From positions 1 to 64,000 of IMG/VR virus record IMGVR_UViG_3300025401_000028: a stretch of 64,000 bases of DNA, one strand, 5' to 3'. The notes under the pieces were generated by a model, which made no database searches, had not been told where the DNA came from, and worked only from the letters and a program-made list of their open reading frames with translations. Of this stretch, positions 8,960-17,537 are shown piece after piece (position 1 is the stretch's first letter; each line of letters starts with the position of its first letter). A program made the position numbers and the translations under genes. The DNA is from a virus.

Positions 8960-11476
8960 TTAATACGCTTGTTTTCTAATAACCCAAATTTTAGCACCGC
9001 CAGCAGCACCATTACCGCCACCTCCACCCCCACCGCCTGGAGCTACGCCAGACAGACCATAATTGCCGCCATTACCACCGCCAAAAGATATTCCACCTTT
9101 AGCGCTAGTTCCTGGACCACCACCACCTCCGCCACCCATTGCCGATGTGCCGCCAGGAGATCCACCGTTGCCACCATAATTGATTGGAGGTGCGACGCTA
9201 TTAAGAGAGGTGCCAGTAACGTCCCAATTTAATCCAGCAGCACCAACACTACCTCCAGTTCCGCCATAAGCAGATGCGTAAAAAGTAGTATTTCCAAAAG
9301 TAGTATTTCCTCCTCTGGCACCGTTATCAGCAGCTCCACCACCAGCACCGATAGTGACTGTACAAGTAGCTGGCAATGAATCTGCTAATACCGAAAAATA
9401 AGTTGCATAACCACCAGAAGCTCCACCAGCATTACCAACAGTACCTCCAGTTCCGCCACCACCACCACCTCCGCCTACTAGAACACCTACTACAAGATCA
9501 CCACCTATTAGACCTGTTGGTTTTGTCCATGTTCCTGAAGAAGTAAATGCTTGATAATCTAAAATACCATTTGCTGTAGAAACTGTAGCCCAAGTTTGAT
9601 CGCCACGTAAATATGTAGTCGAACTAGCAGTTCCTGAAGCAAGACGAGCTGTTCCTACAGTACCAGTTGCTAAATTAGTAGCATTAGTATAATATGATGC
9701 AGCTTGACCATTAAAATATGTAGAATTATTAGAAGTTAATGTCGCTACGTTAGCAGATAACGTGGAATTTAATTGGTATGAGGCAGCTGCAGTTCCGCCA
9801 AGATTAGTAGCGTTGTTTGATGTTAATGTAGCTACGTTAGCAGATAAACCAGCAGTTGTTTGGTAGTTGGTTAAATTAGATGATAACTGGGCATTAGAAA
9901 CTACGTTAGCAGCCGAAACTGTCCCAACAAAATTAGTGTTATTTGATGTTAATGTCGCTACGTTAGCAGATAACGTGGAATTTAATTGGTATGAGGCAGC
10001 TGCAGTTCCGCCAAGGTTAAATGCGTTATTAGCACCAGTACTATTAGCAATCGGATTACCGCCGATAGAAAGAGCAGTCGTATTAATATTAACATTGATG
10101 CTATTATTACCGATAAACAAGGCTGATGTATTAGCTACTAAACCACCAGCACCTGTGCCAGTTGCACCAGTATTAATCGAAGAAGCATTAACAACGCCAG
10201 CATATGTTGGTAAATATGATGCAATGTTTGCATTAAGAGTACTATTTAATTGATAAGATGCTGCTGAAGTTCCGCCAAGATTAAATGCGTTGTTTGCTCC
10301 AGTAGAGTTGGCGATTGGGTTGCCACCAATAGAAAGAGAAGTTGTATTAATTTGAGCGTTAATACTATTATTACCAACAAAAACAGCTGATGTATTAGCT
10401 ATTAAACCACCAGTACCTGTGCCAGTTGTGCCAGCAGTAAATGAAGTAGTATTAATAACGCCAGTTACTGATAGAGTATTTGAAAAAGTAACAGCATTAG
10501 TGACCGATAACGTATTTGATAAAGTTACAGCACCAGTAACAGCTATAGTATTAGCGAAAGTAGCCGTATTAGTAACCGATAACGTATTTGATAAAGTTAC
10601 AGCACCAGTAACAGCCATAGTATTACTAAAAGTAGCAGCATTCGTTACGGCTAGGTTAGCAGTAGTAATACCCGTAAGAGTAAGCGAAGTTACCGCAGCA
10701 GTAGAGTTTTGAACTGCTAGAGATATTGGAGATATTGTTACGTTACCAGTAGAATTGGCTATATTAAAACCAGCAGTAATTTGTGTTGTACTATTATTAC
10801 CGATAGTAATTAAACCGCTGTTAGCTAGTGTTACTGTCGGAACGCTTGTATTACCAGTTATCGTAACGCCAGCATTACTTACCGAAAGACTAGCGGCTGT
10901 AAACGATGTAGCATTAACGCCACCAACTGTATAGATACCTGATGTATTAATTACGTCAGACGAACCAACTTGAATAGAACCAGCATTAACAACACCAGTT
11001 GTATAGATACCCGATAAGTTAGCGATGAATACGTTTGAAACGGTAGCATTACTAATTGCAACATATGTTGGTGTTATAGCTACGTTACCGACAGTATTGA
11101 CTACACCATGAGTTAATGAATTTGAAAATCCGTATATTGATGTGTTACCAGTATAATAGTAAGTAGAATTAGTTTGTGTATTTACGCTAGAGTTACCTAC
11201 AGTTAAAATACCACTGTTAGCAATAGTAACAATGTTAGCAGTTACGTTGGCTGATGTGACTGTAAATGTATTACCTACTATAGTTACGTTACCAACAAGC
11301 GATGTAACGCCAGTTACGCCAAATGCGCCCTGTACGTTAGCAGTACCAGTAATCGTTAAATTTGCATCGGGAGAAGTATTGTTGATGCCAACTTGACCGT
11401 TGTTGGCAAAAATCAGGTTATTATTTACCTGTAAACCATTTTTGATTCTAAATATATTATCGGTCATCTGGTTCAA
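8960..11476 (-). CDS. Long tail fibre with glycine-rich tip
   Basis: This 838-residue protein sits where T4 has gp12/wac. After a short N-terminal attachment region it is a long low-complexity beta shaft rich in Thr/Asn/Ala/Val. It contains repeated segments such as SVTNAATFSNTMAVTGAV and SANVATLTSNN that also occur in the 40338-43118 fibre. From about residue 640, SSGTWTKPTG leads into a C-terminal glycine-rich domain with several Gly runs, resembling polyglycine-helix adhesin tips that bind receptors. It probably binds the host surface. Its own late promoter is 25 bases upstream. Confidence 0.8.
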   Translation of the reverse strand: MNQMTDNIFRIKNGLQVNNNLIFANNGQVGINNTSPDANLTITGTANVQGAFGVTGVTSLVGNVTIVGNTFTVTSANVTANIVTIANSGILTVGNSSVNTQTNSTYYYTGNTSIYGFSNSLTHGVVNTVGNVAITPTYVAISNATVSNVFIANLSGIYTTGVVNAGSIQVGSSDVINTSGIYTVGGVNATSFTAASLSVSNAGVTITGNTSVPTVTLANSGLITIGNNSTTQITAGFNIANSTGNVTISPISLAVQNSTAAVTSLTLTGITTANLAVTNAATFSNTMAVTGAVTLSNTLSVTNTATFANTIAVTGAVTLSNTLSVTNAVTFSNTLSVTGVINTTSFTAGTTGTGTGGLIANTSAVFVGNNSINAQINTTSLSIGGNPIANSTGANNAFNLGGTSAASYQLNSTLNANIASYLPTYAGVVNASSINTGATGTGAGGLVANTSALFIGNNSINVNINTTALSIGGNPIANSTGANNAFNLGGTAAASYQLNSTLSANVATLTSNNTNFVGTVSAANVVSNAQLSSNLTNYQTTAGLSANVATLTSNNATNLGGTAAASYQLNSTLSANVATLTSNNSTYFNGQAASYYTNATNLATGTVGTARLASGTASSTTYLRGDQTWATVSTANGILDYQAFTSSGTWTKPTGLIGGDLVVGVLVGGGGGGGGTGGTVGNAGGASGGYATYFSVLADSLPATCTVTIGAGGGAADNGARGGNTTFGNTTFYASAYGGTGGSVGAAGLNWDVTGTSLNSVAPPINYGGNGGSPGGTSAMGGGGGGGPGTSAKGGISFGGGNGGNYGLSGVAPGGGGGGGGNGAAGGAKIWVIRKQAY

Positions 11477-11500
11477 TCTCCCTCAGATAGTTATTTTTAT

Positions 11501-11508
11501 TATTTATA
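11501..11508 (-). promoter_or_regulatory. Late promoter before the 838-residue fibre
   Basis: An exact TATAAATA on the minus strand, 25 bases before the ATG at 11476. A GGGAG ribosome binding site lies between them. Confidence 0.7.
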
Positions 11509-11509
11509 A

Positions 11510-11686
11510 TTAAACACCTGTGACAAAATATAAATTCGCATTTCCATTATTATAAAGTGTTATCGCATTAACTGCAGTATTTACAGCATATGATGTTAAT
11601 GATGTTACGTTAGCCGAAATCACATTTACAGTAGCTACTACATTTGCTATAATAACAGATGTATTAGAGACTAATACCATAGTCAT
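11510..11686 (-). CDS. Small hydrophobic hypothetical protein (58 aa)
   Basis: A 58-codon frame starts at an ATG that overlaps the stop of the preceding gene as TAATG (11688-11684) and ends just before the late promoter at 11501. It is rich in Val, Asn, Thr and Ala, in the same alternating style as the fibres, and ends ANLYFVTGV. I do not recognise it. Translational coupling to the 107-residue protein suggests a shared structural role. Confidence 0.5.
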   Translation of the reverse strand: MTMVLVSNTSVIIANVVATVNVISANVTSLTSYAVNTAVNAITLYNNGNANLYFVTGV

Positions 11687-12009
11687 TACATAGATACCTC
11701 TGGAGTAACAGTAACTTGTCCTTCGACGATTCTAGTTACGTTTCCTGATCCATCTGTAAGTTTAACATCATAAACATAACGCCCATTAGTAATACTTGCT
11801 GTTGTATTCGCATCCATTGATAGTGTTATTATATTGTTTGCTAAAGCAATATTAAAATTTGTAGCAGTATTTGATGTATACCATTTACGCATTTGAGATT
11901 CGCCAGTATAACCAGTAAGGTTTAATGGATTATTATTTGCGTCTGTTAATGTAATCTGAGTACTAAAAGTAGTACCTTGGTCGATTGTTATGTTAGCTTT
12001 TACTGCCAT
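11686..12009 (-). CDS. Small Ig-like virion-associated protein
   Basis: This 107-residue protein has an all-beta pattern: KANITIDQGTTFSTQITLTD, LNLTGYTGESQMRKWY, then NGRYVYDVKLTDGSGNVTRI and EGQVTVTPEV. Similar small Ig/BppU-N-like proteins occur next to fibre genes in T4-like phages of marine bacteria and are thought to be virion components. It starts 2 bases after the 898-residue fibre stop. The specific role is unknown. Confidence 0.6.
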   Translation of the reverse strand: MAVKANITIDQGTTFSTQITLTDANNNPLNLTGYTGESQMRKWYTSNTATNFNIALANNIITLSMDANTTASITNGRYVYDVKLTDGSGNVTRIVEGQVTVTPEVSM

Positions 12010-12010
12010 A

Positions 12011-14707
12011 TTACACCGTGAATGTTGTTCTTAGTATTTTTGCTACGACGTTTGAAGTAGATACAGTTCCAACTGTCGCTGTTCCATAAAGACGAACCAC
12101 ACCAGCTGATATGTTTGCAGTAAATGTAGCAACAGCACCTAATGTTGTGTTGCTATAAATTTGACCATATTCAGTAATATATGCATTAGTGCCATCTTGA
12201 ACAAGAAGAAGTCTGCTCATTTGATACCCAAGCGATGTTGGTGATGTATTATCAACGACTTGAATAGTATATTCAGCAGTTCTATAAGTAGAAGCCGAGA
12301 AACTATCGGCTATTTGAGCTACGTTACTTGTAAATTGATAAGTATTGGCAACTATAAGAGTAGTATTTGTTGAAGTATTAGTATTTAAACTTAATGATCC
12401 ATTAATAACTGAATTCGCATTTAAAAACAACGAACCGCTTTGAGAAATAATAGCATTAGTATATACATTAGTAACATAAGCTGAAGTAAATACGTTAGAA
12501 ACAGTACCTATCGAAAATACCGCATTTCCAACTGATGTAATATTACCATTGACGTTTAGTACGCCATTGTATGTTCCAGAAACATTAAGAGTTGTAAGAT
12601 TCGCTACAGTTGCAGTAACATTAGTTGTACTTACAAAACCTGAATAAACATTTGTTATGTATGCATTAGCAAATGTATTTGATGCATTTCCAATAACAAG
12701 AGAATTATTTGGCGAAGGTATAATGCTACCAACAGCAGAGAACCCACCAACTATAGTACCCGTAACATTAAGATTATATGTCGTTACTGAGTTTGCATAT
12801 ACGTTACCACCAACAATCGATGTATTGGTAGAAGAGTTTCCGACGACGATTGTTGTAGAGTTAGCATAAAAACCATTTGATGACGAATTAATGGTACTAA
12901 TATAAACATTAGTTGCATTTATAGGATTATTGAATACTGCATTTCCGCTAAATGTTGCAAGACCACCAATAGTCACCGCATTACCAACAGAAATACTATT
13001 AACTGTTGTAAGACCAGATATTGTTATCGTATTACTAAAAGTAGCTGTATTTGTTACAGATAATGTATTCGATAAAGTAGCCGCACCAGTTACAGCGATA
13101 GTGTTACTAAAGGTAGCATTACCAGTTACAGCGATAGTATTACTTAAAGTAGCAGCACCAGTAATTGCTATAGTACTACTAAGAGTAGCGACACCAGTTA
13201 CAGCGATAGTGTTACTGAAAGTAGCATTACCAGTTACGGCGATAGTATTACTTAAAGTAGCCGCACCAGTTACTGATAATATATTTGATAAAGTAGCCGC
13301 ACCAGTTACAGCGATAGTATTACTGAAAACAACATTTCCAGTATATGTTGTTTGATTACTGAAAGTAGCGTTACCAGTAACTGCTATAGTGTTACTAAAA
13401 GTAGCAGCTAAATTAATAGTAGCAGTTCCGCCAACTGTTATATTATTACTAAAAGTAGCTGTATTAGTAACTGCTAATGTATTGCTGAAAGTAGCCGCAC
13501 CAGTAACTGCGATAGTATTAGATAATGTAGCTGCCCCAACTACGCCAATTGTAGAAGATAAGTTAGCTGCACCAGCGATACCAACAGTACTTAATAAATT
13601 AGCTGCACCTGTAATACCAACAGTACTTAATAAATTAGCAGAATTCGTAACAGATAAAGTATTTGATAATGTTACCGCATTTGTTACAGCTAGTGTATTC
13701 GCAATAGTAACAGCACCATTTACACCTAGAGTGCTTAATAAGTTAGCTGCACCAGCAACACCTAATGTCCCGCCCACGTTAGCTGATGATTGTAAATTAG
13801 AAGCACCAACGACATTTATTGTATTAGAATGAACAGTTGCGCCAACAATTAAAACAGAATTGCTAAAAATAGCATTACCTGTAACTGTAATCTGATTACT
13901 AAACGAAACATTACCAGTATGTATTGTTTGATTGCTAAAAGTGGCATTTCCAGTTACAATAATAGTATTTGCTAAAGTAGTAGCACCGCCGACATTAAAA
14001 ACACCATCAACATTAGCAGTACCAGTTACTTGTAAACGAGCGTTTGGATTTGTATTACCGATACCAACATTGGCACCAGAAGTTAAACGCATAATTTCAT
14101 TAGTGGCTAAAGTACCATTCGCGAAAAAGTTAATGTATGCTTGACCAGCAGTACCAACTGAAAAATTATTATTTCCGCTATAAACATAACCATCGTTTGG
14201 TCCATTTATAGTCCAAGTAGTATTTGACCAAAGGGAACTAAGAATACCCATATTAGTAAATACGTTGCCATTTGTGCCTTGATCATTATATGCGGCATAA
14301 TCTGCAGAAGCAGATTGGCCACTGTTTGCATTTTGTAGAAATATTTGAACATAATTATTTTGGTTACCAAAACTCTCTTGAATAGAACTAGGAGCTGAAA
14401 GATAACCAAGTTGTACGTTTGAAGAAGAGTTACCGAATACTGCGGTAACGCCAGTTACGTTAAGATTCGAATTAATATTAACTGATGCGCCATTAACTGA
14501 AATATTACCAGCTATAATATTAGTAACATAAAGAGTATTAGAACCAAAAATACCATTAACGAATGCGTTACCAGTAGAAACAGATCCGCCAACAGTAGTA
14601 TCTACAGTTACGACGTTCGAACCCATAGCAACGACCAAATCATTGGTTCTCTGTAACCACGTACCAAAACTTTGAGTATTACCTACTTGTGATAAATTGA
14701 TTGTCAT
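12011..14707 (-). CDS. Repeat-rich tail fibre (898 aa)
   Basis: The N-terminus TINLSQVGNTQSFGTWLQR resembles virion-attachment segments of T4-like fibres. It is followed by an endosialidase-like region with GNQNNYVQIFLQNANSG and MRLTSGANVGIGNTNPNARL, a common fibre module. The middle (about residues 235-560) is a run of roughly 12-residue repeats of the ATFSNTIAVTGA type, an extended beta shaft. The C-terminal 110 residues form a different beta domain (YRTAEYTIQVVDNTS, YQMSRLLLVQDG, ITEYGQIYSN) of a type found at fibre ends in related phages. Probable receptor-binding fibre. Confidence 0.8.
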   Translation of the reverse strand: MTINLSQVGNTQSFGTWLQRTNDLVVAMGSNVVTVDTTVGGSVSTGNAFVNGIFGSNTLYVTNIIAGNISVNGASVNINSNLNVTGVTAVFGNSSSNVQLGYLSAPSSIQESFGNQNNYVQIFLQNANSGQSASADYAAYNDQGTNGNVFTNMGILSSLWSNTTWTINGPNDGYVYSGNNNFSVGTAGQAYINFFANGTLATNEIMRLTSGANVGIGNTNPNARLQVTGTANVDGVFNVGGATTLANTIIVTGNATFSNQTIHTGNVSFSNQITVTGNAIFSNSVLIVGATVHSNTINVVGASNLQSSANVGGTLGVAGAANLLSTLGVNGAVTIANTLAVTNAVTLSNTLSVTNSANLLSTVGITGAANLLSTVGIAGAANLSSTIGVVGAATLSNTIAVTGAATFSNTLAVTNTATFSNNITVGGTATINLAATFSNTIAVTGNATFSNQTTYTGNVVFSNTIAVTGAATLSNILSVTGAATLSNTIAVTGNATFSNTIAVTGVATLSSTIAITGAATLSNTIAVTGNATFSNTIAVTGAATLSNTLSVTNTATFSNTITISGLTTVNSISVGNAVTIGGLATFSGNAVFNNPINATNVYISTINSSSNGFYANSTTIVVGNSSTNTSIVGGNVYANSVTTYNLNVTGTIVGGFSAVGSIIPSPNNSLVIGNASNTFANAYITNVYSGFVSTTNVTATVANLTTLNVSGTYNGVLNVNGNITSVGNAVFSIGTVSNVFTSAYVTNVYTNAIISQSGSLFLNANSVINGSLSLNTNTSTNTTLIVANTYQFTSNVAQIADSFSASTYRTAEYTIQVVDNTSPTSLGYQMSRLLLVQDGTNAYITEYGQIYSNTTLGAVATFTANISAGVVRLYGTATVGTVSTSNVVAKILRTTFTV
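13020..13990 (-). repeat. 36-bp in-frame repeats in fibre shaft
   Basis: About two dozen imperfect 36-bp units encode 12-residue repeats alternating ATFSNTIAVTGA and ATLSNTLSVTNA forms. On the plus strand the recurring text is gcgatagtattactaaaagt followed by agc. Units differ by scattered substitutions, as expected of a coding repeat that expands and contracts by recombination. Boundaries are approximate. Confidence 0.75.
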
Positions 14708-14708
14708 T

Positions 14709-14927
14709 TTACTGTAATTTTCCTAAAAGATCTTTTAGCATTTGTTTTATTTCTGTTACATCAGTTTTAAGTTGCTCTTGTTCATCGACAACTTTTACCA
14801 ACTTTAATTTAAATTCACGTTCTTCTTTGTATTTATTAAGCAAAGAAGGATCTGTATTTAATATTGCTTTACTATCAGCATCACGAATAAGATCTTTACG
14901 ATCTGTTACCAAAAGATGTTTTTTCAT
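14709..14927 (-). CDS. Small coiled-coil hypothetical protein (72 aa)
   Basis: I choose the ATG at 14927 because it overlaps the upstream stop as ATGA; the frame is open further upstream, but that extension would lie inside the wedge gene. The product begins MKKHLLVTDRKDLIRD and its C-terminal half is a Lys/Glu-rich predicted coiled coil (KEEREFKLKLVKVVDEQEQL, then IKQMLKDLLGKLQ). It lies between wedge and fibre genes, so a virion or fibre-attachment role is possible. Not recognised. Confidence 0.55.
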   Translation of the reverse strand: MKKHLLVTDRKDLIRDADSKAILNTDPSLLNKYKEEREFKLKLVKVVDEQEQLKTDVTEIKQMLKDLLGKLQ

Positions 14928-17482
14928 ACTTGAAGCGCCAAAGCTCTCATATCTGTACAACGAGGTACAATAACTGGATTATTTGATGTTGGTACAATTT
15001 TAATTGCAAAAGTTAAATATGTATCATAAACGATATCTGTATTAGATACGTATCGAGTAATACCAAGATTATTCATATAATTAAATGCGCCGGATTGATG
15101 TTCAAGCCCTGGAATAATACCAATATCCGCATACCATGTAGAGTTACCAACAACAGATGGCGGTGAGTTAAGAGTAAGAACAGTGCTGTTCGAATTTAAA
15201 TTAACACCAACGATTTGACGAACATTGAACGTAGAAGTATTTGAACCGCCAGTATTCGCATTATTTAAATAGATATATTGACCGTTTGAAAATGGTGCTA
15301 CTGTATATGGCGAATTAATAGTTATGTTAGCCGAAGCATTACTACAAGCAACGGAATTAGAATAAACTAACTGGCTCTGTGGTAAACCATAAACAAGTTC
15401 AACGAAATCATTCGTATTAGTAGAACTACTAACTAATGCAGTTGATGTTGGCTGTTCGATAAGTCTTGAATAAATTTTTGATGTTAATGGATCTGGATCG
15501 TGGGCATTCAATAATTGTCCATATACTTGAAGGTTAGAACCAGCTGGACGATATGCACCAATATAAACTACAAGATCTTCTGCATCTTGACCAGTAGCAA
15601 GAACAACGCTTTTAGAAATATATCTTGATTGGCCAAGGAAAACATTAGAAGAATATTTTTCATTAATTTCAGTTGAAGATGTTACTAGAGCATTGACATT
15701 TTGATTACCTACCTGATAAATCGTATTACCAGAAACAAAATTACCTGTAACATTACTTATTGAAATATAAATTGGATCAACACCAAGTACGGTACCAGTA
15801 GCAGTATTAGTCACACCATTATTTTGTGTTACTTGCATTCCTGTTTTAAAATAAGAATAATTATTGCTACTAATGCTACGAGTTATAACATAACCAGATA
15901 TATCATTTGAGTTATATAATAAATTTTTAGTTAATGTTAATGAATTACTAATCGTATCGATATATGGAGATATTTTATTATTAGAAGTTGTTATTGATGC
16001 AGTAACACTAGTTGTACTATTTCCAGAATATAATATGTACTCGGTACTTCTAGATTTAATTGATCTTTCTGTATCAGAAAATTCAGTTACTACAAAATCC
16101 GTAAGAGAAGTTGTTGTAGCATCATAAGTATTAGAAGATGTTATTCCTTGTAAAGACCAATCGATATTCGTTGATTGTGTATCATTTTGAGCCATTTTAG
16201 GTATAACAGCATCGTATAATGAATCACTATTATAACGAATTGTTGCAGAACTTCCAGAACTAGAACCAATTAAAAGTTGCATATATGAATTACTAAAATT
16301 TACTGAACTATTTGCAGTAGACCCATAAAGATTAATTGGTACGCTTGTATTATATACCCCTTTTGTTCCGCTATAATAACCATAAAGAGAATAATTATCG
16401 CCATTAATTTTGCCAACTAATGCATTAGGATCAGTAAAGGTAACATTAGCATCAACAGTAATAGCAGTAGAATTTACAGTGCTTACAACAAGACGAGGTT
16501 GTGCTATAGATCTGCTGCTAGTAGCAACAAAAATAGTTTGGTTCGAATAAAATATATTTGATGTACCATTACTTGTAGTAGGTAATGTTATTGTTGTATT
16601 AGAATAAGTTGCCGCATTTTGGGAAACCACAGAAACAACACCATTAGCCGCCGATGTTGAACCTTTAACATTAAATGTAGTATTAGAAGAAGAAACTACC
16701 CATGCCCCATTTGAAGATCCAATTATTAACTTAGTAGTATTTGCAAATACCAAATAACCAGTCGCAACATTAGCAGAACCATTACTTTGGTAAACTGTTT
16801 CGCCAGAAGTAAACGAACCAGTATTAGAAGATATGGTCAATAGAGCTTGTTTAAAAACATTATTACTTACATAAACACGTTCATTTGGATTAAAACTACC
16901 AGTCATCGTACTTATTAATAGTTGTTCGCAATTAGCAATATTATAAACTGCAGTACCTACACCACCACTAGTGGTAAAATCTGCAGTATAAAGAGTATAT
17001 TTCATAGCTTCAGATTTAACAGGCGTAAAATCAATATCATTTGTAGAAAGATATAAAGTTCCGTAAGTAGTAGCTGATTGGTAAATCGGTGTATTTGTAG
17101 TAACGTCTGAACCACCGATTGAACCAGTCCAAATAGTATAATCCGGATTGCCGCCGACAGGAATAATTACTAATGCATATGAAGTTTGTGTTTGTAAAGT
17201 AATTGGGGAATCGAATGTAAATCTAGTAGGTACAGTTGCATCAGTAGAAGCTCTTATAATTGGCGTTCCGTTACTATATGTATCGGAAGGATTAAGAGTT
17301 AAAGTAGCTTCTGGTAGCATATATGGAGTTGGTTGACCATTTTGAGTTGTGCAAATTCTAAGTTCAACACCGTAAGCAGAACTTACTTGTTGAAAATAAA
17401 CATCAACAGATGTTAAAATAACACCTTCTACACCACCTACTGGCTCGTTAACATAAAATGTTTGGGCAATTGGAACAGTCAT
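14924..17482 (-). CDS. Virion structural protein in the gp10/gp11 region (852 aa)
   Basis: A large all-beta protein. The N-terminus (VPIAQTFYVNEPVGGVEGVI, VDVYFQQ, GVELRICTTQNGQPTPYMLP) resembles a receptor or fibre-binding jelly-roll found in large baseplate-associated proteins of T4-like cyano- and pelagiphages. Similar GxFxxGExVYQSNGSAN motifs recur here and in the gp8-like protein, indicating shared small beta modules. The C-terminus (TYLTFAIKIVPTSNNPVIVPRCTDMRALAL) is also typical of that group. By position it is equivalent to T4 gp10 or gp11; function is inferred from context. Confidence 0.65.
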   Translation of the reverse strand: MTVPIAQTFYVNEPVGGVEGVILTSVDVYFQQVSSAYGVELRICTTQNGQPTPYMLPEATLTLNPSDTYSNGTPIIRASTDATVPTRFTFDSPITLQTQTSYALVIIPVGGNPDYTIWTGSIGGSDVTTNTPIYQSATTYGTLYLSTNDIDFTPVKSEAMKYTLYTADFTTSGGVGTAVYNIANCEQLLISTMTGSFNPNERVYVSNNVFKQALLTISSNTGSFTSGETVYQSNGSANVATGYLVFANTTKLIIGSSNGAWVVSSSNTTFNVKGSTSAANGVVSVVSQNAATYSNTTITLPTTSNGTSNIFYSNQTIFVATSSRSIAQPRLVVSTVNSTAITVDANVTFTDPNALVGKINGDNYSLYGYYSGTKGVYNTSVPINLYGSTANSSVNFSNSYMQLLIGSSSGSSATIRYNSDSLYDAVIPKMAQNDTQSTNIDWSLQGITSSNTYDATTTSLTDFVVTEFSDTERSIKSRSTEYILYSGNSTTSVTASITTSNNKISPYIDTISNSLTLTKNLLYNSNDISGYVITRSISSNNYSYFKTGMQVTQNNGVTNTATGTVLGVDPIYISISNVTGNFVSGNTIYQVGNQNVNALVTSSTEINEKYSSNVFLGQSRYISKSVVLATGQDAEDLVVYIGAYRPAGSNLQVYGQLLNAHDPDPLTSKIYSRLIEQPTSTALVSSSTNTNDFVELVYGLPQSQLVYSNSVACSNASANITINSPYTVAPFSNGQYIYLNNANTGGSNTSTFNVRQIVGVNLNSNSTVLTLNSPPSVVGNSTWYADIGIIPGLEHQSGAFNYMNNLGITRYVSNTDIVYDTYLTFAIKIVPTSNNPVIVPRCTDMRALALQV

Positions 17483-17505
17483 TTATACCTCTAAGTTAAT
17501 TAACA

Positions 17506-17513
17506 TATTTATT
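17506..17513 (-). promoter_or_regulatory. Late promoter variant before the 852-residue gene
   Basis: AATAAATA on the minus strand, one mismatch from TATAAATA, 24 bases before the ATG at 17482. Confidence 0.45.
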
Positions 17514-17537
17514 AAATAATTCGAATAAAATTATCCG

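Noticed and set aside
12657-13832. Long open frames on the plus strand opposite the 898-residue fibre
   Set aside because: They are antisense to the repeat codons and consist of the same 12-residue periodicity (LLKVAAPVTAIV type). They have no ribosome binding sites and arise from the repeat.
13020-13990. Regular 36-bp repeats as a possible CRISPR array
   Set aside because: Units are contiguous, in frame and encode a fibre shaft; there are no unique spacers.
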